Source: Rhodopirellula sp. (GTDB lineage Bacteria; Planctomycetota; Planctomycetia; Planctomycetales; Planctomycetaceae). Taken from it: 37,237 nucleotides of DNA. The notes beneath the pieces were generated by a model. That model was given only the letters and a program-made list of their open reading frames with translations. It was not told where the DNA came from and did not search any database. The stretch spans positions 1 through 37,237 of the forward strand of contig JABMPE010000561.1 of assembly GCA_013203845.1 (NCBI GenBank). The letters are read 5' to 3'. The stretch's first letter is position 1; the number at the start of each line of letters is the position of its first letter. The position numbers were made by a program, and so were the translations under genes. Below, piece by piece: positions 32,001-37,237 of this stretch.

Positions 32001-32445
32001 GAACGGCGGGCATCCGGCATCTGCGGAAGATCGTTGTGCGATCAGACGTTGGACGTCACCGGTGTCTGGAACCGTCGAGATCGAATCCCGGCTGAAACAT
32101 TTGCCGGAACCGGGTAACGGAGTTCGAGGACGAATTGTCAGCTCAACGAAAGGAATGCTTGCTGAAGCGAAAGTTGATCACAGCGAAGCCGACCTGAACG
32201 TTACGTCGATCCAGGTCAAAGCTGGTGACACCATCGACTTCGTGGCAGACTGGCAGGGACACATTACAAATGACGAGCACGAATGGCTCATCAGGATTCG
32301 ACTGATTAAATCTGAAGGCGGGACAAACGACTCGTCTGTTGAAGACTGGAATTCTCAGCGAGACTTTGTCGGAGCCGGGTCTGACGTCTGGACGGACTAT
32401 GTTCATGCCCTGATGATGACCAACGAATTCGTGTTCCCTGATTAG
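29002..32445 (+). CDS. Cytochrome-like DUF1549/DUF1553 protein with inserted beta-rich module
   Basis: A 1147-residue exported protein. An N-terminal hydrophobic segment (about 24-40) is a signal sequence. A planctomycete cytochrome-like domain follows with heme-type motif C65-VK-C68-H69 (HCVKCHGDKKQESGLRLDSR). DUF1549 spans about 175-385, including 'LIRRATFDLTGLPPSVEEVA', 'ERQGRHWLDVARYADNKGY' and a second CxxCH, C361-AR-C364-H365. DUF1553 begins near 680 ('PANPLTARVFVNRIWKQHFG', 'TTIAPQALYFLNNDFV'). Between 'ATPDEIAAATSFLERSR' and the terminal 'ALMMTNEFVFPD' lies an extra segment of about 145 residues, beta-rich, perhaps a binding module. The DUF1501 gene 69 bases downstream is the usual partner. 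The biochemical activity of the pair is not known. It starts at ATG 29002, divergent from the broken epimerase. Confidence 0.92.
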   Translation: MPEKRNSNIRSGSVSTVQQSAKISAAGLWLALLLSSTAMANGQPFQSEDVAFFERRVRPILVEHCVKCHGDKKQESGLRLDSRTFILTGGESGPAALAKLPDMSLLIAAVRGSDGLKMPPDGSLKAVEVDALVKWVQLGLPWPSEGSPRDETTSNADTHWAFQRVTLPPIPAVKATSWPRSDIDQFILSRLDQAGLSPATEAAPRTLIRRATFDLTGLPPSVEEVAAFEAEHRGNPDAAYQKLIDRLLDSSQYGERQGRHWLDVARYADNKGYVFFEENDFPWAWTYRDWVIQSFNEDLPFDQFVTQQLAADLLDTGDDKRSLAAMGFLTLGARFMNNTHDIIDDRIDVLTRGLMGLTVTCARCHDHKFDPIPQEDYYSLYGIFRSSHEPILRPLFQATPSTDEYREFETGMTERVAALRKFEDGQRELIMKGARERVGDYLLAVHQKRNQPSTENFMLLADKGGLIPAVVHRWEKYLKQARHENDPVWTLWDRLSDLPEEGFDRAASEIIKVMVPVDHASKEKTAREGTANFANGLVLVELSNSHPKSMEEVASHYGAVFKTVDQQWTNALKLAGAGQLPTILPNADAEALRQVLYGSGSPPMIPRQLGWGFLDLIPDRPTQAEFKKLIGEVEKWSRTAPGAPPRAMVLVDSEVPYQPVVFKRGNPNREGQAVPRRLPRILSPNERPEFNRGSGRLELARAIVDPANPLTARVFVNRIWKQHFGTGLVETPSDFGLRSSLPTHPQLLDWLASEFVNSEWSVKKLHRLIMNSAVYRQSSEPSNEAVARALQVDAANRLLWKFPRRRLDFEATRDSLLAVSGALDRKLGGPPSNVLNGFVPRRTVYGFVNRMDLPGLMRAFDFPEPAATSPGREVTTIAPQALYFLNNDFVAECARRLLTRSEISRLNESGSKQDRIHAIYGILFSRPATPDEIAAATSFLERSRQDAPEASTAWSYGYGGVDPQSGRVVEFQRLTYWTGSRWQAGPTLPDPKVGWVFHDKNGGHPASAEDRCAIRRWTSPVSGTVEIESRLKHLPEPGNGVRGRIVSSTKGMLAEAKVDHSEADLNVTSIQVKAGDTIDFVADWQGHITNDEHEWLIRIRLIKSEGGTNDSSVEDWNSQRDFVGAGSDVWTDYVHALMMTNEFVFPD

Positions 32446-32514
32446 GCTGCTTGTGAGCCACGATTTACCTCGAACAAGCTTTCTCCCGTGTTTGACTGTT
32501 GCAGAAGTTTTCTC

Positions 32515-33951
32515 ATGAATCAGCCAATGGCGAACTGCTCAAAACTGAACATGCCTCGGCGTGAACTGCTGCGCCGATCAGGCACCGGTTTTGGGTTGCT
32601 GGGCCTCGCCGGGCTGCTCGATTCCGAAACGGTATCAGGTAACGATCAAACGCCGAACAACACAGCGGTCAGTCCACTTGTTCCGAAATCACCGCACTTT
32701 GAACCAAAGGCGTCGCGGGTTGTGCATCTATTTATGAATGGAGGACCATCGCAAGTCGACACGTTTGACTATAAGCCTCAGCTGGAGACGCATCATGGTC
32801 AGGCTGTTCCTTCAGGAAACCTGAGGACCGAGCGGCTCACGGGTGGCCTGATGATGTCTCCATTTCGATTCAGACGTCGCGGCGAATCTGGCCTGTGGGT
32901 CAGCGAAATGTTCGAAAAGACAGCGGCCCACATCGACGACATGGCGATCATCCGGTCGATGTACGCCGAGGTGCCGAATCACGAACCGTCGCTCATGCTT
33001 ATGAACTGCGGAGACGGTCGACTGCCTCGACCAAGCTTCGGCGCGTGGGTGACGTACGGACTCGGAACAGAAAATCAGAACCTGCCGGCGTTTCTTGCGA
33101 TGTGCCCAGGCGGGTATCCGATCGTCGCGACCAGGAACTGGCGGTCGGCGTTTCTGCCAGGGGCGTGTCAGGGAACTTACATCAACACACAGCACACCGA
33201 CGTCGAAAAACTCATCGAGAATATTCGCAACAGCCGGTTGCCGCTTGCCGAACAGCGGCGGCAGCTTGATCTCACTCAGCTGCTGAACAGGCAACACTCG
33301 AAGGAGCGACTGCTCGATCCGCAACTGGAGTCGCGAATCGAATCTTTCGAGCTGGCGTTCCGTATGCAGTCCGAAGCGGGCGAAGCCTTCGACATCAGCC
33401 GCGAGCCGAAACACATTCAGGAAACGTATGGCAGCGGTACGCACGGTCGGCAGTTGCTGATCACTCGACGTCTACTTGAGCGTGGCGTCCGTTTCATTCA
33501 GGTGTGGAGTGGCGGCGGACAACCCTGGGACAATCACAGCGACCTGGAGAAGAATCATCGAAATCTTGGTGCTGAGTGGGATCAGCCAATCGCGGCCTTT
33601 CTCGGTGATCTCAAGCAACGAGGAATGCTGGATTCAACACTCGTTCAATGGGGCGGCGAATTCGGTCGCACGCCAGTCGCTGAGAAACCAGCCCTCAACG
33701 GTCGTGACCACAATCACTACGGATTCACCTGCTGGCTTGCTGGTGGCGGAGTCAAAGGCGGTCAGGCTTACGGCGAGACCGATGAGTTTGGATTTCGAGC
33801 GGTCGACAAGCCTGTTGCTGTTCACGACCTGCACGCCACCATGCTGCATCTGCTCGGTATGGATCATACGAAGCTGACCCATCGCTATGCCGGTCGGGAC
33901 TTTCGCCTGACCGACGTGCATGGCGAAGTCGTTGAGGCGCTCATCGCTTAG
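32515..33951 (+). CDS. DUF1501 protein, partner of the DUF1549/DUF1553 gene
   Basis: A 478-residue DUF1501 protein of normal length. The N-terminus has a Tat-like motif 'PRRELLRRSGTGFGLLGLAG' and so is probably exported folded. Core segments are 'VVHLFMNGGPSQVDTFDYKP', 'IRSMYAEVPNHEPSLMLMNC', 'LVQWGGEFGRTPVAEKPALN', 'GRDHNHYGFTCWLAGGG', 'DLHATMLHLLGMDHTKLTHR' and the end 'YAGRDFRLTDVHGEVVEALI'. Two earlier or later starts are possible (GTG at 32488, ATG at 32527); 32515 is taken because it keeps the signal at a normal distance, but no ribosome site is good. It lies 69 bases after its DUF1549/DUF1553 partner, almost certainly one operon. Unlike the other DUF1501 protein in this window it has no C-terminal extension. 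Confidence 0.9.
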   Translation: MNQPMANCSKLNMPRRELLRRSGTGFGLLGLAGLLDSETVSGNDQTPNNTAVSPLVPKSPHFEPKASRVVHLFMNGGPSQVDTFDYKPQLETHHGQAVPSGNLRTERLTGGLMMSPFRFRRRGESGLWVSEMFEKTAAHIDDMAIIRSMYAEVPNHEPSLMLMNCGDGRLPRPSFGAWVTYGLGTENQNLPAFLAMCPGGYPIVATRNWRSAFLPGACQGTYINTQHTDVEKLIENIRNSRLPLAEQRRQLDLTQLLNRQHSKERLLDPQLESRIESFELAFRMQSEAGEAFDISREPKHIQETYGSGTHGRQLLITRRLLERGVRFIQVWSGGGQPWDNHSDLEKNHRNLGAEWDQPIAAFLGDLKQRGMLDSTLVQWGGEFGRTPVAEKPALNGRDHNHYGFTCWLAGGGVKGGQAYGETDEFGFRAVDKPVAVHDLHATMLHLLGMDHTKLTHRYAGRDFRLTDVHGEVVEALIA

Positions 33952-34057
33952 ACGACGACTCCTCTCAGAAGATTCTTCCTGACTTCATTTTCCTTTCGGC
34001 GCTGGCCTGCTGAAGTCTCGACGCCCTCTCAAGCCATTTCCGGAAGTTCTACCAATC

Positions 34058-35842
34058 ATGATCCGACGAAGTCTTGTCTGCCTGTCGCTGTTAGCCGTTG
34101 CTGTTTTCACGTCGCGTGACGTCCTGGGTGCCGAGTCTGAGGAGACGCAGGCGGCAACAAAGGCCTTTCACCAGTTGATCGATAGCGAGTGGCAATGGAC
34201 TCTGCGGAACGATCCGGAATTCGCGTCGTGGCTTGGCGATCATCGTTACGATGATCGCTGGCAGGATCTGAGTTCGGAAGCCATTCAAAGCCGCCACGAA
34301 TACCGGAAGTCGGTGCTGGTTGATCTGGCGCAGATTGATTCGACACGGCTGTCGAAGCAGGATCGTGTCAGTTATGAGTTGTTCCGAGGTCAGCACCAGG
34401 ACGCCGTCGATGCTTTCAGGTTTGGCTGGCACCTGGTTCCGCTGACTCAACGCGACGGAATTCAGGATGCAGGTTCGCTCGCCTCGTCACTGCGGTTTGA
34501 GACGGTCAAAGATTACGAAGCGTGGAACGCCCGGCTTGACCGTTTTCCCGAATATATGGATCAGACGCTGGCTCTGATGCAGGAAGGAGTCGATCGGCGC
34601 ATCGTTCACGCTCGTGTTGTGATGACTCGCTTGCCGGCGCAGATTCGGCAGCAGATTGTCGAGGACCCGACGCGAAGTCTGTTCTACAAACCGTTCCGTG
34701 AGATGCCGGATGCAATCTCGATCGAGAAACAGGATGAACTGAAAGCTGGGGGTGAGGCCTTGATCCGCAGGCGAATCGTGCCCGCTTACACGAAGATGCT
34801 GCGTTTCTTTGAGGACGTTTACCTGCCCGCGTGTTTCGAAAAGGCTGGCGTCGGGCAGATTCCACACGGCAAAGAGTTTTACGCTTTGCGGGCTCGGCAG
34901 TTCACCACGACCGATCTGACGCCGCCACAGATACACGACATCGGCCTGCGCGAGGTGCAGCGGATCCGCGGCGAGATGGAGCAGGTCATGCGGACGGTCG
35001 GCTTTGAGGGATCGTTCGCTGCGTTTCTGGAGCACCTTCGCAACGATCCAAAGTTTTACTACAACGATCCGAACGAGCTTCTCGCCGAATACAAAGCAAT
35101 TTGCCGCCGCATCGATCCTCAGCTGCCGAAGATGTTTGGGCGGCTGCCAAGGCGGCCATACCAGCTGGAGTCCATTCCTGAACACCTCGCGCCCGACACG
35201 ACAACTGCTTACTACCGTCCGCCGTCAGCGGATGGCGGACGCAACGGAACGTACTTCGTCAATCTCTACCGCCCGGAGACGCGTCCGAAATACGAGATGG
35301 AGGTGCTCTCCGTTCATGAGGCCGTGCCGGGACACCATCTGCAGATCGCGCTGGCTCAGGAGCTGGAGGGTATCCCCGAGTTCCGTCGTTATGGAGGCTA
35401 CACGGCGTTCATTGAAGGCTGGGGACTTTACTCGGAGCGGCTTGGCTACGAGCTGGGGCTCTATCAGGATCCGTACTCGCAATTCGGCCAGTTAACGTAC
35501 GACATGTGGCGAGCTGTTCGCTTGGTCGTCGACACTGGTATTCATGATCAGCGCTGGTCGCGACAGCGGGCGATCGACTTCTTTGCCGCCAACGCCGCGA
35601 AGTCGATGCACGACATTGAAAACGAAATCGATCGGTACATCGCCTGGCCGGGTCAGGCTCTCGCTTACAAGATCGGGCAGCTGCGAATCCTGGAATTACG
35701 CCAGAAAGCCGAAAAAGAACTCGGTGACAGATTCGACCTGCGAGCGTTTCATGACACGATTCTCGGCCAAGGCGCGGTCACGCTGCATGTGCTGGACGGA
35801 ATCGTCGAAGACTGGATCGCCGAGCGGAAAGTGAAGGAATAA
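34058..35842 (+). CDS. Exported DUF885 peptidase-like protein
   Basis: A 594-residue DUF885-family protein. The family has the gluzincin fold and is expected to be zinc metallopeptidases. A signal peptide is at residues 1-24 (SLVCLSLLAVAVFTSRDVLG). The metal motif H420-E421-AVPG-H426-H427 is present, and the further Glu is likely in 'AFIEGWGLYSERLGYELG'. Other family segments are 'HRYDDRWQDLSSEAIQSR' near the N-terminus, 'YYRPPSADGGRNGTYFVNLY', and 'IDRYIAWPGQALAYKIGQL' near the end. GGAAG lies before the ATG. It stands alone, 106 bases after the DUF1501 gene, and may or may not belong to that operon. Peptide substrates are unknown; a role in extracellular protein use is likely. Confidence 0.92.
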   Translation: MIRRSLVCLSLLAVAVFTSRDVLGAESEETQAATKAFHQLIDSEWQWTLRNDPEFASWLGDHRYDDRWQDLSSEAIQSRHEYRKSVLVDLAQIDSTRLSKQDRVSYELFRGQHQDAVDAFRFGWHLVPLTQRDGIQDAGSLASSLRFETVKDYEAWNARLDRFPEYMDQTLALMQEGVDRRIVHARVVMTRLPAQIRQQIVEDPTRSLFYKPFREMPDAISIEKQDELKAGGEALIRRRIVPAYTKMLRFFEDVYLPACFEKAGVGQIPHGKEFYALRARQFTTTDLTPPQIHDIGLREVQRIRGEMEQVMRTVGFEGSFAAFLEHLRNDPKFYYNDPNELLAEYKAICRRIDPQLPKMFGRLPRRPYQLESIPEHLAPDTTTAYYRPPSADGGRNGTYFVNLYRPETRPKYEMEVLSVHEAVPGHHLQIALAQELEGIPEFRRYGGYTAFIEGWGLYSERLGYELGLYQDPYSQFGQLTYDMWRAVRLVVDTGIHDQRWSRQRAIDFFAANAAKSMHDIENEIDRYIAWPGQALAYKIGQLRILELRQKAEKELGDRFDLRAFHDTILGQGAVTLHVLDGIVEDWIAERKVKE

Positions 35843-35886
35843 TTGCGACGCTTCTTCCAGCCTACGGCTACTGCCGCGTAAACGAC

Positions 35887-36132
35887 CTACTCATCGAGGG
35901 TGGACTCGAAGTCAGGCAGCTCCACGAAGTCGGGCTTTTCAGAGACAACGTCTTTCAGCGATGGGGGAGGCACCGAGTAATAAACCGAGCTGCCGGTCGA
36001 CATCGGTGGCGAGTGGCGGTTCATTCGCCAGAGGCGGTGCGGTTTCAGATTGTGCAGCAGGCTGTCGCAGCCCGTGGCGGATCCCAGAACCAGACCGGCA
36101 AGAACGAAAAAAATTAAACGGGAGGCGGGCAT
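35887..36132 (-). CDS. Small lipoprotein of unknown function
   Basis: An 81-residue protein with a lipoprotein signal: 'RLIFFVLAGLVLGSATGC' at residues 5-22, with Cys22 as the likely lipid-modified residue after ATG. The mature part is about 60 residues, basic at first and Pro/Ser-rich in the middle (HSPPMSTGSSVYYSVPPPSL), ending acidic. No domain is recognised. The start at 36132 has GGAG eight bases upstream and puts the signal at the N-terminus; the frame stays open far upstream but that part has no signal and overlaps the rpsA leader. It converges with the DUF885 gene and is divergent from rpsA. Confidence 0.75.
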   Translation of the reverse strand: MPASRLIFFVLAGLVLGSATGCDSLLHNLKPHRLWRMNRHSPPMSTGSSVYYSVPPPSLKDVVSEKPDFVELPDFESTLDE

Positions 36133-36799
36133 GGCGTGACTCCGATAGAGTATCTGAGGACGTGGTGGCGTCAAATGATTTGCGGCGTGCAATGATCTGA
36201 AAATGAACGACGCCGGGACGCCAGGACGGGAGCGGGAGTCTAGAGCCCAGCGGAAAGTGGGTGAAGACGAGCTTTCGAGGAACGTTTTCACAGAGATTGT
36301 CCCATTTTCAAGGTTGAATCTGTGGCGGGTCGGTTTCTGAGAATCCAATAGAAACCCTGTATCTCTGGGTAGCTGGATCGAATCCGGCGATGGTATAGTC
36401 CGCGGCTCGTCCGTGTGACGAAAGCGGCGTTTACCCTGTGGTTTTCGGGATCTGTTTTCCGAACAGGGTGGACATTTACCCTTAGCAACTGATGACAGTG
36501 CCTGCATGACGTGTGTCGACCGAGAGCTTTGCTGATCGGGTGACAGACGTTTTTTTTGTTGGCTGCCTGCCAGTCCGCGGGATTTGGACAAGGATCTGAA
36601 TCGGCCGCGATGAATCGCCTGCCAGATCGATGCGCCTCTCATCACAACTCAATGCTGTGCCATGAGATGCGTTGTCTTTTCTGAACAGGACGAACTGACT
36701 GGAGCATGCTCCACTGCAGCCACACTGACTGCTCTTTCCGGACAGATTTCGTATATCCGAAGAAGTAGAGTTGCTGACTAATGATGAGTGAGAGTCTCG
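36133..36799. other. 667-base region upstream of rpsA
   Basis: No gene is seen. It should hold promoters for the lipoprotein (minus) and rpsA (plus). TATAGT at 36394-36399 is a possible -10 but has no good -35. A hairpin lies at 36433-36469 (next entry), and an imperfect palindrome TTCGTATATCCGAA lies about 50 bases before rpsA. Ribosomal protein S1 regulates its own translation in E. coli; whether this leader does the same is unknown. Confidence 0.4.
36433..36469 (+). promoter_or_regulatory. Leader hairpin upstream of rpsA
   Basis: ACCCTGT (36433-36439) and ACAGGGT (36463-36469) pair perfectly, and TTCGG (36444-36448) with CCGAA (36459-36463) extends the arm, sharing one base. No T-run follows, so it is not a simple terminator. 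It may be a leader structure of the rpsA transcript. Confidence 0.35.
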
Positions 36800-37237
36800 A
36801 TGGTTGATCGTAACCTGCTGCGTGAGTTCCACATTCCCGATGAAGTGCTCGACGCGGAATTCCGCCAGGCAATGGGCGAGGCCGGTGTTGCTGATGAGGA
36901 CACCGACGACCTGGAAGTTTACTACAACATGGCGCCGATGGCGTTCGATCCGGGCAAGATTGTCCCCGGCAAAGTGATCCGGCTCGAAGGTGACGACGTG
37001 CTCGTCGATGTCGGGTACAAAAGCGAAGGCGTGGTTTCCCTCGACGAGTGGAATGACCAGCCGACGAAGCCGAAACCAGGGGATGAGATCGAAGTTCTGC
37101 TCGAAGATTTCGAAGACGAATTCGGCCTCGTACTGCTTTCGAAGCGGAAAGCCGACCGGATTCGCGAGTGGGAAAAGATCATCAACACCCACGCCGAAGG
37201 CGATGTCGTCAAAGGCAACGTTGTTCGCAAAATCAAG
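36800..37237 (+). CDS. rpsA: 30S ribosomal protein S1, N-terminal part
   Basis: The first 146 codons of ribosomal protein S1, which binds messenger RNA on the small subunit; the 3' end is outside the window. After an N-terminal segment (residues 1-50) comes the first S1 repeat, 'GKIVPGKVIRLEGDDVLVDV' to 'LLSKRKADRIREWEKI', including 'GYKSEGVVSLDEW'. The beginning of the second repeat ('AEGDVVKGNVV') is cut at the window edge. The ATG is at 36800 and the frame is open to the last base. Distinguishing true S1 from another S1-repeat protein needs the rest of the gene, but this N-terminus and 'EGVVSLDEW' fit rpsA well. Confidence 0.9.
   Translation, partial: MVDRNLLREFHIPDEVLDAEFRQAMGEAGVADEDTDDLEVYYNMAPMAFDPGKIVPGKVIRLEGDDVLVDVGYKSEGVVSLDEWNDQPTKPKPGDEIEVLLEDFEDEFGLVLLSKRKADRIREWEKIINTHAEGDVVKGNVVRKIK

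Noticed and set aside
36133-36645. Upstream extension of the small lipoprotein gene
   Set aside because: It would place the lipoprotein signal in mid-protein and has no ribosome site; the ATG at 36132 with GGAG is preferred.
1-37237. tRNA genes, CRISPR array, insertion sequences or prophage
   Set aside because: No T-arm-like GGTTCGAATCC clusters with matching arms, no regularly spaced repeats, and no transposase, integrase or phage genes were seen.

Overview
The window looks like chromosome of a Planctomycetota bacterium, most likely a Planctomycetales relative, although the species cannot be named from the sequence. The evidence is the gene content. There are DUF1549/DUF1553 proteins with planctomycete-type CxxCH cytochrome motifs and Tat-type DUF1501 proteins. 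There is also an exported sulfatase, a neutral-ceramidase-like protein, an HTTM protein, an FHA-cyclase and short 'planctomycete hypothetical' genes. These sit among ordinary housekeeping genes (murG, rpsO, pnp, nadC, larB, groES, rpsA). I see no tRNA, rRNA, CRISPR array, insertion sequence, prophage or integrase.

Layout. 1-1460: 3' part of a DUF1549/DUF1553 gene, converging on a minus-strand operon (5226-1522) of an FHA-GAF-class III nucleotide cyclase, a class II cyclic-nucleotide phosphodiesterase and murG. 5227-6111: a gene-poor gap. 6112-6471: a small conserved hypothetical with a strong terminator. 8806-6610: a membrane-anchored unknown followed by an HTTM protein, minus strand. 9046-11972: sulfatase and ceramidase-like protein, plus strand. 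15879-12003: a minus-strand cluster of tandem-DUF3467 protein, nadC, SMP-30-like protein and a tRNA-dihydrouridine synthase. 16224-19181: rpsO and pnp, each with a clear intrinsic terminator. 20856-19377: larB and a lone groES-like gene, minus strand.

20857-22555 is the most unusual part. A leader of about 575 nt, full of hairpins, precedes a gene for an HTH protein with a degenerate receiver domain. More hairpins and an intrinsic terminator follow the gene. I recognise no known RNA family in it, and I regard it as the best candidate in the window for an undescribed element.

22712-28929: a DUF1501 protein with a long extra C-terminal module, a glycerophosphodiester phosphodiesterase (minus), an M81/MlrC-like protein, a PhyH-type dioxygenase, and an internally deleted NAD(P)-epimerase pseudogene (minus). 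29002-33951: a DUF1549/DUF1553 plus DUF1501 pair, the usual planctomycete arrangement, in which the first protein has an inserted beta-rich module. 34058-35842: exported DUF885 peptidase-like protein. 36132-35887: a small lipoprotein. 36800-end: the start of rpsA behind a long leader.

Two themes tie genes together. One is nucleotide second-messenger turnover: the cyclase and a phosphodiesterase share an operon, and the cyclase lacks the usual substrate-choosing residues. The other is export and degradation of sulfated or complex organic matter (sulfatase, ceramidase-like, DUF1501/1549/1553, GDPD, DUF885), typical of planctomycete lifestyles. All functions are read from motifs by eye; no database search was run.
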